Below, one piece after another: positions 1-6,025 of a stretch of 6,852 bases of DNA. The notes beneath the pieces were generated by a model. The model was not told the origin of the DNA. It did not search any database and worked only from the letters and a program-made list of their open reading frames with translations. The stretch is from positions 1-6,852 of the forward strand of contig JBGSPQ010000003.1 in assembly GCA_041738505.1 (NCBI GenBank), read 5' to 3'. The position numbers and the translations under genes were made by a program. This DNA is from JBGSPQ01 sp041738505 (lineage in GTDB: Bacteria > Patescibacteriota > Gracilibacteria > UBA1369). How positions within the stretch are numbered: position 1 is the first letter of the stretch; every line of letters begins with the position of its first letter.

Positions 1-54
1 TGATTTTTTGAAGATTATATAGACTGGAAGCTTTAAATCAAACCATAAAAAGGA

Positions 55-84
55 TTGACTTGAGGGAGAAATATGACATAGAAT
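55..84 (+). promoter_or_regulatory. Promoter of the 866-residue repeat protein
   Basis: A -35 box TTGACT (55-60) and a -10 box TAGAAT (79-84) are separated by 18 bp. Transcription would start near 91, leaving only about 15 nt before the ATG at 106, and that leader has no purine-rich ribosome binding site. The GAGGGAG stretch at 62-68 looks like a ribosome binding site but sits between the boxes and faces a two-codon frame (ATG ACA TAG, 73-81), so it is probably not used. Box matches were made by eye. Confidence 0.6.
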
Positions 85-105
85 ATCGCCTTGTAAACAA
101 CACCC

Positions 106-2706
106 ATGCCACCACTATTTTCAAACGGCGCGGACAAAAGTCCAAAAACCCAAAACAATGAGGAACTGCGGGAATTCGTAAGCCTCAACATCGGAAAATG
201 CGAAAAAATCGCCTCCAAAATCAAAGAAATGACTCTGTCTGGCAATTTTGACGAGAACCGGGAAGTAAGATCCACAAACTTTCAGGCAATGGCGGGATTG
301 ATTGACGACTTCTTCAGGCAAGCCAAAAGCCTTGTTATGGAAATCAAAAACCGGCTAAGGGGAAGACAGGCCGTTCTGGTTGAACTGGTGAAATCCAAAA
401 CCGCCGGAGTGGATAGCGATGAATTCACCGCCAAGATGAAAGAAATAGAAGGCGAAATAAACTCTATTATTCTGGTCGCCAACGGAATCAGCGAAGAAAC
501 GGGAAATCTGCTGGCCGGCATGTTTGAGGTTTTAAAAGATTCCGCCATGTCGTCCTATTTTTTCAATTCCATAGATTCGGAATTTGATTTAAAACTAAAT
601 GAAAAAGACAGCCAGAGTCTTGTTCGCCCCGGCTTGAAAATGCAGATATTGCGTTTGATGAGGCCAACCGCCACCCATCGTTTTATTCCGCCCAGCGGGG
701 AGGAGGACAAAAGCGGAGTAACCACTTATCAGCGGATTCTGGAGCAGGCCTTGGAAAATGCGCGGGCGCATAAAGAGTCGGAAAGACTGCAGAGAGTAAT
801 ACAATCACACATTGGCGGCCAAGCGCCGGCTGTTGAGAACAAGTTTGATGATGAAGACGAGGTAACCAAAATAACCGTATCCGGACCGGGAATAGGTGAA
901 GATACGGACGATCAGGATTTGCCCACGCTGATGACAACTCAGCAGAAGTTGATGAACCAGTCACGCGTAAAAACCTTAAGGCCGACGGGTGCAATGGGTG
1001 CACCGGCAAAGGCAGGACAGCCTCCGACGCAATTGAGACCCACAGTGACTGTAGTAAAAGACGAGGGGAATCATACGCCCGCCGCGGAGTTTCCGATGGT
1101 ATACGAAAAACGTAAACCGATTAGTCAAAATATTTCCGCTCCCGTGCCAAAGCCGGTGGAGCCCATGCGAAAACCGGAACCGGCGCCATTTGTCCCTCCA
1201 AAAGTAATCAAACAACCGGAAGAAGAATTATCGTCTCCTTCTCCGGTAATTAAAAAAACCAGAGCTAAAATCTGGGCTCTTCTGGGGGCGGGAGTGGCAT
1301 TGGCGGCGGCTGTAATCTACAGTCAGTCCGGGGATGACAATTCAAAAAACGCCGACACCACCAACACCGTTACAACCACAACGGCAACCTCTCACGAAAC
1401 GCCGGCACCTTCTCCCGTGGAACAAAAAAAAGATAACGTGGATAATCAAAAAAAGGCGCCAAAGTACACGGTTAACATCGATCATTCCGACTATACAAAA
1501 TACACCTCCAACTTTACGGGGATGCACTCGTTCCTTGCCGATTTAAACTATGCGGCGTCCCACAGTGAATTTGAAATGACCGGTTCCGAAACGCCAAACC
1601 AGGTTAAGCTAAAGGCGTTAAGAGGATTTCTGGAGTCGGGCGTTAAAACCGCCACCGGACATTTTGCCCAAAAGTCTTTTGCTTCATATTTGAATAATCT
1701 TGACCATCTGGAGGCGGAAATAGCCGCCGGCAGATTGGACGTGAACAGCGAAAATTTAATGAAAGACGGACGATACCACCAGATCAGACTGATGGCCGAA
1801 GGCATAAAAAATGTTGTGCCCGCCGCGCCGCCCGAAAACATCGCCGGGTATAAAATCGACCAAAACAACTGCCATCCGCTGGAAGTGTTTACTCACAATT
1901 ATTTGCGCGCGGGCGGCGCCCCCGCCTTCCACACAACGGTCATGAACACATTGGAAAACATTACACATGAACCGTTTGCCAGAAACGACACCGGCCACGT
2001 AACCAACGAGTTTTTTAGCAGGTTGCATCGCCAGGCCGCCGTTCAGAAAGCCAAAAACGACGTGGATGGTTCGCCGATGGTGGCTCGTTCCGTCGAAAGA
2101 TTTTTACGCGCCGGAGGCAAAAACGAAATTGGCGACATGCTTCGCGGATGTGTGGTACCCGTTTACAAAGACGAAGTTAACGCCGGACCCAAAGACGACG
2201 ACACCGTGAATACCAAAGGCGCCATGCCAATCAATTATCAGCCATCCGCTCCCTCTCCGACGGGTTTGAACGACACCCAGAAATCACAAGAATGGAAAGA
2301 TTCATGGGGCGAAAAGAGCGACACGGACGCCATTCTTGGCAACATTACCGAAATGCTCGCAGACAACGAACCTGAAATTGAACTAACGGAGGCCGATTTC
2401 ATAGTCGACGACGAACCGGAAATTGAACTGACCGAAGCCGATTTCATAGTCGACGACGAACCGGAAATAGAGCTCACGGAAGCCGATTTCATAGTTGACG
2501 ACGAACCGGAAATCGAGCTGACGGAAGCCGATTTCATAGTCGACGATGAGCCGGCAATAGAGCTAACAGAAGCTGATATTATAGTCGATGATGAGCCGGG
2601 AATTGAACTCACGGATGAGGATATTATCATTGAAGAAGAACCCGCCCCCGTCAAAAAAAGCTTCTTCGCCAGAGCCGCCTCAAAAGTTAAAGGGTTGTTT
2701 GCATAG
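106..2706 (+). CDS. Unknown large single-pass membrane protein with C-terminal acidic tandem repeats
   Basis: I do not recognise a family for this 866-residue protein. Residues about 15-230 are charged, Lys/Glu-rich and mostly helix-forming, with stretches that could be coiled coil. Residues about 230-385 are acidic, then Pro-rich and likely disordered. A single hydrophobic span follows at about 389-405, preceded by basic KKTRAK, so by the positive-inside rule the N-terminus is cytoplasmic and the rest is outside. Next come a Thr/Ser/Pro-rich linker (about 406-455), a folded-looking region (about 460-700) with two cysteines (C589, C682) that could form a disulfide, and six 15-residue repeats (753-842). 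The last 24 residues include a basic amphipathic tail (KKSFFARAASKVKGLFA). The ATG at 106 fits the promoter spacing; an in-frame stop lies at 79-81. The design suggests an envelope-spanning scaffold or surface protein, which is inference. No downstream T-rich terminator is seen. Confidence 0.85.
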   Translation: MPPLFSNGADKSPKTQNNEELREFVSLNIGKCEKIASKIKEMTLSGNFDENREVRSTNFQAMAGLIDDFFRQAKSLVMEIKNRLRGRQAVLVELVKSKTAGVDSDEFTAKMKEIEGEINSIILVANGISEETGNLLAGMFEVLKDSAMSSYFFNSIDSEFDLKLNEKDSQSLVRPGLKMQILRLMRPTATHRFIPPSGEEDKSGVTTYQRILEQALENARAHKESERLQRVIQSHIGGQAPAVENKFDDEDEVTKITVSGPGIGEDTDDQDLPTLMTTQQKLMNQSRVKTLRPTGAMGAPAKAGQPPTQLRPTVTVVKDEGNHTPAAEFPMVYEKRKPISQNISAPVPKPVEPMRKPEPAPFVPPKVIKQPEEELSSPSPVIKKTRAKIWALLGAGVALAAAVIYSQSGDDNSKNADTTNTVTTTTATSHETPAPSPVEQKKDNVDNQKKAPKYTVNIDHSDYTKYTSNFTGMHSFLADLNYAASHSEFEMTGSETPNQVKLKALRGFLESGVKTATGHFAQKSFASYLNNLDHLEAEIAAGRLDVNSENLMKDGRYHQIRLMAEGIKNVVPAAPPENIAGYKIDQNNCHPLEVFTHNYLRAGGAPAFHTTVMNTLENITHEPFARNDTGHVTNEFFSRLHRQAAVQKAKNDVDGSPMVARSVERFLRAGGKNEIGDMLRGCVVPVYKDEVNAGPKDDDTVNTKGAMPINYQPSAPSPTGLNDTQKSQEWKDSWGEKSDTDAILGNITEMLADNEPEIELTEADFIVDDEPEIELTEADFIVDDEPEIELTEADFIVDDEPEIELTEADFIVDDEPAIELTEADIIVDDEPGIELTDEDIIIEEEPAPVKKSFFARAASKVKGLFA
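2362..2631 (+). repeat. Six in-frame 45-bp tandem repeats encoding acidic 15-residue units
   Basis: Six consecutive 45-bp units encode variants of DDEPEIELTEADFIV, followed by a degenerate start of a seventh (EEEPAP). Units 2-4 are identical in protein but differ at synonymous third positions (for example ATT/ATA/ATC and GAA/GAG). Units 5 and 6 drift (DDEPAIELTEADIIV, DDEPGIELTDEDIII). Each unit alternates an acidic turn (DDEP) with an amphipathic IELTEADFIV stretch, so the array could bind cations or form a repeated interaction module; that function is inference. Confidence 0.95.
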
Positions 2707-2719
2707 TGCGGAACATGGT

Positions 2720-2785
2720 GCTCGCTTCGCTCGCCGTTCGCTTCGCTCGCCGTTCGCTCCGCTCGCCGTTCGCTCCGCTCACTCC
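2720..2785. repeat. GC-rich 16-bp tandem repeat patch
   Basis: Three full 16-bp units (2729-2744, 2745-2760, 2761-2776) of the form GCTCGCCGTTCGCT(T/C)C are flanked by partial units GCTCGCTTC (2720-2728) and GCTCACTCC (2777-2785). The patch is non-coding, begins 14 bp after the stop of the repeat-protein gene, and is much richer in GC than nearby sequence. No strong inverted symmetry is visible inside it. A reading frame crosses it on each strand but gives only low-complexity Arg/Ser/Glu- or Arg/Ala/Ser-rich peptide, so I do not call a gene. Confidence 0.85.
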
Positions 2786-2808
2786 TGCGCCTCGCCTTAG
2801 CTCGGCGG

Positions 2809-2829
2809 CGCACATCCTTCGGATGTGCG
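2809..2829. other. Perfect hairpin just past the tRNA 3' end
   Basis: CGCACATCC (2809-2817) and GGATGTGCG (2821-2829) form a perfect 9-bp stem around a TTC loop; a G·U pair could add a tenth step. It lies 3 bp beyond the 3' end of the minus-strand tRNA gene. Neither side has a T-run, so a classical intrinsic terminator is unlikely. It may instead mark the tRNA precursor end or belong to the adjacent repeat patch. Confidence 0.7.
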
Positions 2830-2832
2830 TGT

Positions 2833-2922
2833 TGGCGGAGAGAGTGGGATTCGAACCCACGAGAAGCTTGCGCCTCTAACGGTTTTCAAGACCGTCGCTT
2901 TCGACCACTCAGCCATCTCTCC
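2833..2922 (-). tRNA. tRNA-Ser (anticodon UGA)
   Basis: Read on the minus strand, the gene has a 7-bp acceptor stem (GGAGAGA at 2922-2916 with TCTCTCC at 2843-2837), discriminator G (2836) and an encoded CCA (2835-2833). The anticodon arm is ACGGT-CTTGAAA-ACCGT with anticodon TGA (plus-strand TCA at 2886-2888). A long variable arm closes with AGAGGC/GCTTCT around a GCAA tetraloop, which is typical of class II serine tRNAs. The T arm is GTGGG-TTCGAAT-CCCAC (2860-2844). It decodes UCA and, by wobble, probably other UCN codons. All stems look intact. Confidence 0.97.
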
Positions 2923-2935
2923 ACAGCCGAAAGCT

Positions 2936-2964
2936 AATATACAAAATCCCGCTTGTATCCACAA
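2936..2964 (-). promoter_or_regulatory. Promoter of the tRNA-Ser gene
   Basis: On the minus strand a -35 box TTGTGG (2964-2959) and a -10 box TATATT (2941-2936) are separated by exactly 17 bp, and the tRNA begins 13 nt after the -10 box. A perfect 6-bp inverted repeat, GCTTGT-ATCC-ACAAGC (2951-2966), covers the -35 box. Confidence 0.65.
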
Positions 2965-3014
2965 GCATAAAAGAATTAGGTTTTTTTAAGAAAGCCATAA
3001 GAAAAACATAATAC

Positions 3015-3055
3015 CCGCGCTGTAAATTGTCGGTTGTAACAAATCAACCGCGCGG
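3015..3055 (+). promoter_or_regulatory. Nested inverted repeats before the winged-helix gene
   Basis: An inner pair, CGGTTG (3031-3036) and CAACCG (3045-3050), and an outer pair, CCGCGC (3015-3020) and GCGCGG (3050-3055), end 2 bp before the start codon at 3058. In DNA the inner pair could be an operator, perhaps for self-regulation. In RNA the pairs could hide the start codon region. A possible -10 box CATAAT is at 3007-3012, but its -35 is weak. No Shine-Dalgarno sequence is seen. Confidence 0.45.
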
Positions 3056-3057
3056 CC

Positions 3058-3318
3058 ATGACATACATAAAAAAGCAAAAAAAAAGTTTCAGCAAAATAG
3101 AGGGCGAACTGCTTGATCTGCTAAAGGCAAACAAAAACCGCGTACTCAACCGGGGCACCATTTTGGAGCACATCTGGAACATCTCCGGCGGCAATTCGGA
3201 CAGCTCACTGGAGGCTTACATGACCTTTCTGCGCAGAAAAATAAAGAAAAAGGGGGATCGTTCCATAATCAAAACCGTCAACGGTTTAGGATACATGTTA
3301 TACGATTCATCCGATTAA
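3058..3318 (+). CDS. Stand-alone OmpR/PhoB-type winged-helix DNA-binding protein
   Basis: This 86-residue protein matches the whole C-terminal effector domain (Trans_reg_C) of OmpR/PhoB response regulators. It opens with FSKIEGELLDLLKANKNRVL (11-30), then NRGTILEHIW (31-40), a probable recognition helix around SSLEAYMTFLRRKIKKK (49-65), and the wing SIIKTVNGLGYML (69-81). No receiver domain with a phospho-Asp precedes it: an in-frame stop (TAA, 3037-3039) closes the frame just upstream, and no receiver-like frame is found there. Control by phosphorelay is therefore unlikely; dosage, dimerisation or another partner may regulate it. It lies between the tRNA promoter and the convergent S41 peptidase gene, whose stop is only 4 bp away. 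The fold assignment is strong; the target is unknown. Confidence 0.85.
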   Translation: MTYIKKQKKSFSKIEGELLDLLKANKNRVLNRGTILEHIWNISGGNSDSSLEAYMTFLRRKIKKKGDRSIIKTVNGLGYMLYDSSD

Positions 3319-3322
3319 CCGC

Positions 3323-4615
3323 CTACAAATTCTTTAAATACTCCACCGCCGCATCAAGCTGGCGGTCTTCCACATCAGTAATATCATCTTCAATCGGCTC
3401 TTCGGCCGTCTCTTCGCCTGCTTCGGCCGTCTCCTCAAAATACGCAACCTCGATATCCGGAGTAATACCCGTATAATCAATATTATTTCCGTTTGGAGTG
3501 AACCATTTGGCGATAGTCAGGCGCACGCTGGAACCGTCGGCCAGCTTGTCCACTTCCTGCACACTGCCCTTACCAAAGGATTTTTCACCCATCACAACGG
3601 CCCGTTTATAATCCTGAAGAGCCCCCGCTACAATTTCCGCGGCCGAAGCCGAACCTTCGTTAATCAGCACCACCATCGGAATCTCCGGCAGATTCGGTTT
3701 ACCGCTTACATACAGCGTTTCATTATCTTTTTCATTGCGTCTCTTGATTGTAACCGCTTCCACCGTACCTTCCAGAAACTCGGAAAGCACATCCACGGAA
3801 ATTTCCAGATACCCTCCGCCGTTGTTTCTTAAGTCCAGAATCAGCCCTTTGGCATCGGCATTCTTAACCTCCAGGATTTTTTCCATAAATGCGGTAGGGG
3901 TGTTGTCGTTAAACTGATAAACGCTCAATAAATATAAACCTTCTTCAACCTCCTCCAGATAAACGCTTTCAATGTTTACAGTGTCGCGTGTGATACTCAC
4001 CTCAAAAGGCTGGTCAATATCTTCGCGGATAATCGTTAAAACAACCTGCGAACCCTTTTCCCCGCGGATGTTCATAATCGCGTCAAACAGCGTCATTTCC
4101 GCCGCCAGCTCCCCGTCGATTTTATAAACAATATCACCGGGTTTAAGCCCGGCTTGTTCCGCCGGAGAATTTTTTAAAGGAGTAACAACCACCAGCGATT
4201 GATCGCGTACGGTCAGCTCGGCGCCGATGCCCTCCAACTGTCCGTTCAGGTTCCGGTCAAATTCCAGAGTTTCATCCGGGTCCATGTAAACGGTGTAAGG
4301 ATCGTCAATCGCGCCCACCATTCCCTTAATCGCGCCGTAAACCATGGTCGTTTTATTCAGAGATTCCTCGTCCACATAGGTGTCCTCCAAAAGTTGCCAG
4401 ACCGTCCAGAAAACCGATAAATCGGCCTTATCCTGTTGGTAAGAAGAAGTGCTTATCAAAGAAGAAAATGCCGCCATCGGCGAAACCTCATCCTGCGTCA
4501 CTTCGCGGTTTTCAGCGGTCTTTTTTAAAATATAATAGCTCGCGCTTTCCCATCCCAAAAGAAACACAACAGCGAGAAGCACCACCGCACCTATAAATTT
4601 TTGAAAACCTTTCAT
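3323..4615 (-). CDS. ctpA: S41-family C-terminal processing peptidase (CtpA/CtpB-like)
   Basis: A 430-residue serine protease of the carboxyl-terminal processing family, which cuts envelope proteins in a PDZ-gated way. An N-terminal hydrophobic segment (about 7-21) anchors it in the membrane or acts as a signal, placing the protease outside the cytoplasm. A PDZ domain spans about 115-200, including LKPGDIVYKIDGE (157-169). The core has LILDLRNNGGG (258-268). The catalytic pair is predicted as S324 (in NEGSASAAE) and K349 (in KSFGKGSVQ), with Q353 as the third residue; the Ser-Lys spacing of 25 equals that of B. subtilis CtpB. A Glu-rich stretch (about 393-416) precedes a short helical C-terminus. 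It is complete and near usual family length. It follows the YmdB gene by 21 bp but has its own promoter, and it converges on the winged-helix gene with 4 bp between stops. Substrates are unknown. Confidence 0.95.
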   Translation of the reverse strand: MKGFQKFIGAVVLLAVVFLLGWESASYYILKKTAENREVTQDEVSPMAAFSSLISTSSYQQDKADLSVFWTVWQLLEDTYVDEESLNKTTMVYGAIKGMVGAIDDPYTVYMDPDETLEFDRNLNGQLEGIGAELTVRDQSLVVVTPLKNSPAEQAGLKPGDIVYKIDGELAAEMTLFDAIMNIRGEKGSQVVLTIIREDIDQPFEVSITRDTVNIESVYLEEVEEGLYLLSVYQFNDNTPTAFMEKILEVKNADAKGLILDLRNNGGGYLEISVDVLSEFLEGTVEAVTIKRRNEKDNETLYVSGKPNLPEIPMVVLINEGSASAAEIVAGALQDYKRAVVMGEKSFGKGSVQEVDKLADGSSVRLTIAKWFTPNGNNIDYTGITPDIEVAYFEETAEAGEETAEEPIEDDITDVEDRQLDAAVEYLKNL

Positions 4616-4621
4616 GAGATA

Positions 4622-4650
4622 ATTATAACAAAAAGTCTAAAGAGCGTCTA
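4622..4650 (-). promoter_or_regulatory. Promoter of the S41 peptidase gene, possibly leaderless
   Basis: On the minus strand TAGACG (4650-4645), 17 bp and a consensus TATAAT (4627-4622) precede the ATG at 4615 by only 6 nt. Transcription starting about 7 nt past the -10 box would begin at or next to the start codon. The -35 box lies inside the end of the YmdB gene. There is no Shine-Dalgarno sequence. Read-through from ymdB is also possible. Confidence 0.6.
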
Positions 4651-5434
4651 TCCTGCGGGCGACTCTGGCGATGGATACAGCCTTGCCGCTTTTTTCATCC
4701 ACTTCCACCACCGTGGCGTTGAAAATCATGGGGCCGGCGGCGATTTCATGTTTAACCGGCATTTGGGTCAGGAAATGGTGGATGATGATTTTTTTATCCA
4801 CGCCTATCACCGAATCCGCCGGCCCGCAAAAACCCACATCCGACTGAAAAGCCGTCCCTCCCTCCAGAATACATTCATCCGCGGTCGCGACATGCGTGTG
4901 AGTACCCAAAACCGCCGAAACCCGGCCGTCCAGATAATGAGCCAGCGCCGCTTTTTCCGAAGTCGCCTCGGCGTGAAAATCCACAATAATGGCCGCCAGA
5001 TCCATGCCCTTGTGTTCCTCCAGAATGGCGTCCATCGCCCGGAAAGGACAGTCCGATTTCTCTTTTATGAAAAGCCTGCCCAGCAGATTCACCACCAGCA
5101 CGTTTTTCATCAGCGCCGTTTTCGCCACCATATACCCTTTTCCCGGCACCCCCGGCGGATAATTGGCCGGACGGATCAGCCCCATCCGCTCATTATCCAT
5201 AAAAGGGATAATATCTTTGTTTTTATAAACATGATTACCCGAAGTAAAAAAATCCACGCCGGCGGAGCGCATTTCTTTAAGATTATCCTCTCCCACTCCG
5301 CTTCCGTGGCGGATGTTTTCGGCATTTGCAATCACAAAATCAATTCCGTTTTCTTTCTTGATTTCGGGCAGGACCGTCAAAACGGCTCTTCTTCCGGGCT
5401 TGGCGCAAATGTCGCCGATAAGTAAAATTTTCAT
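4637..5434 (-). CDS. ymdB: TIGR00282/YmdB-family metallophosphoesterase
   Basis: The protein has 265 residues from the chosen start. The frame is open to an ATG at 5470, but the extra 12 residues do not fit the family, whose members begin directly with the first strand and metal-binding Asp; here this is MKILLIGDICAKPGR with D8. The binuclear metal site is complete: D8, E39 and N40 (ANAEN), N67 and H68 (SGNH), H154 (VDFHAEATSE), H179 and H181 (GTHTHV). The segment SDVGFCGPADSVIG is also family-typical. Members studied in Bacillus and Deinococcus hydrolyse 2',3'- or 3',5'-cyclic nucleotides, and B. subtilis YmdB affects the switch between motility and biofilm. It should be a soluble cytoplasmic enzyme. 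It is divergent from the RDD gene, with a 7-bp inverted repeat just upstream of its start. Confidence 0.95.
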   Translation of the reverse strand: MKILLIGDICAKPGRRAVLTVLPEIKKENGIDFVIANAENIRHGSGVGEDNLKEMRSAGVDFFTSGNHVYKNKDIIPFMDNERMGLIRPANYPPGVPGKGYMVAKTALMKNVLVVNLLGRLFIKEKSDCPFRAMDAILEEHKGMDLAAIIVDFHAEATSEKAALAHYLDGRVSAVLGTHTHVATADECILEGGTAFQSDVGFCGPADSVIGVDKKIIIHHFLTQMPVKHEIAAGPMIFNATVVEVDEKSGKAVSIARVARRIDAL

Positions 5435-5440
5435 AAATGT

Positions 5441-5469
5441 TGTTATCCAATCGGAGCACAAAGATAACA
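5441..5469. promoter_or_regulatory. Inverted repeat TGTTATC-N15-GATAACA upstream of ymdB
   Basis: A perfect 7-bp inverted repeat, TGTTATC (5441-5447) and GATAACA (5463-5469), has centres 22 bp apart, about two helical turns. That spacing suits a dimeric regulator binding one DNA face. It lies 6 bp upstream of the likely ymdB start (5434) and 21 bp from the -35 box of the divergent RDD promoter. No clear promoter for ymdB was found here. The role as an operator is inference. Confidence 0.4.
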
Positions 5470-5489
5470 CATCGCTCCCGATAATTCAT

Positions 5490-5518
5490 TAGAAAAAAAT
5501 CTCCATCCGCTATATAAT
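5490..5518 (+). promoter_or_regulatory. Promoter of the RDD-family gene
   Basis: TAGAAA (5490-5495), 17 bp and a consensus TATAAT (5513-5518) would start transcription near 5525. This leaves about 23 nt before the ATG at 5548. The leader is pyrimidine-rich just before the start and has no Shine-Dalgarno sequence. Confidence 0.6.
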
Positions 5519-5547
5519 ATCACCAAGTAATATCCTAACCCTTTCAC

Positions 5548-5979
5548 ATGGAACAAACATTATCGGGAAGACACTTCGGTGGCTTCTGGATCCGCTTGCT
5601 CGCCACGCTTATAGACGGCGTTATCCTGGGTATCATCGGCTCGCTGGTCGGAGGAAATCAGGTAACCAACACCGGACAGACCGCCGACGGTATGTATGAG
5701 GTGAGCGTAAATTTTGTCGGCTGGTACTCTCTTATTCCAATCGCCTACGTTATCGGTTTCTGGATCTGGAAATCGGCCACCCCCGGTAAAATGGCTCTGG
5801 GACTTAAGATTATTGACGAAAACGGCAATAACCTCACTCCCGTAAAGGCCATAGTCCGCTACTTGGGCTACATCGTCAGTGGTATTATCCTGGGCATCGG
5901 TTATCTGATGATCGCATTCACCCAAAACAAAAGAGGTCTGCACGACATGATCGCCAAAACATACGTGGTCAAAAAATAA
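5548..5979 (+). CDS. RDD-family integral membrane protein
   Basis: A 143-residue RDD-domain protein of usual length. The defining residues are visible: R16 and D23 in GGFWIRLLATLIDGVIL (11-27) and a late Asp, D133, in KRGLHDMIAKTYV (128-140). Predicted membrane spans are about 15-36, 58-74 and 105-126. The loop KSATPGKMALGLKIID (75-90) is typical of the family. RDD proteins are widespread and mostly uncharacterised; a few are implicated in Na+/H+ exchange or stress tolerance, so no substrate is assigned. It is a single-gene unit, with its own promoter before it and a bidirectional terminator 14 bp after the stop. The ATG at 5548 agrees with the promoter and with the family N-terminus. Confidence 0.93.
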   Translation: MEQTLSGRHFGGFWIRLLATLIDGVILGIIGSLVGGNQVTNTGQTADGMYEVSVNFVGWYSLIPIAYVIGFWIWKSATPGKMALGLKIIDENGNNLTPVKAIVRYLGYIVSGIILGIGYLMIAFTQNKRGLHDMIAKTYVVKK

Positions 5980-5993
5980 TCGGAGAAAAAACT

Positions 5994-6025
5994 AAAAAAG
6001 AGCGTCTTAAACGGCGCTCTTTTTT
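5994..6025. terminator. Bidirectional intrinsic terminator between convergent genes
   Basis: An A6 run (5994-5999) and GAGCG (6000-6004) pair with CGCTC (6015-6019) and T6 (6020-6025). The stem can extend inward by U·G and C-G pairs to leave a 6-nt loop (6007-6012). A U-tract follows the GC stem on both strands, so it can stop transcripts of the RDD gene and of the convergent membrane-protein gene. Its right edge overlaps the stop codon (6024-6026) of the latter. Confidence 0.9.

Noticed and set aside
73..81. Two-codon frame ATG ACA TAG after a GAGGGAG motif, as a leader peptide
   Set aside because: It lies between the -35 and -10 boxes of the promoter, so it would not be in that transcript.
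2720..2785. CRISPR array
   Set aside because: The 16-bp units are directly adjacent, with no unique spacers, and are too short for CRISPR repeats.
2238..2813. Long minus-strand frame (191 codons) with Ser-rich repeats opposite the acidic repeat array
   Set aside because: It mirrors the 45-bp repeats of the plus-strand gene and then runs through the GC-rich tandem repeat, giving only low-complexity sequence.
2809..2829. Intrinsic terminator for the tRNA or the repeat-protein gene
   Set aside because: The stem is good but neither strand has a following T-run; kept only as a hairpin of unknown role.
4601..5425. Plus-strand frame of 274 codons opposite ymdB
   Set aside because: The minus strand holds a complete enzyme with all metal-binding residues; this His/Arg-rich translation is its antisense shadow.
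5435..5470. Longer N-terminus for ymdB from the ATG at 5470
   Set aside because: The added 12 residues precede the MKILLIGD start typical of the family, and the frame would run through the inverted repeat.
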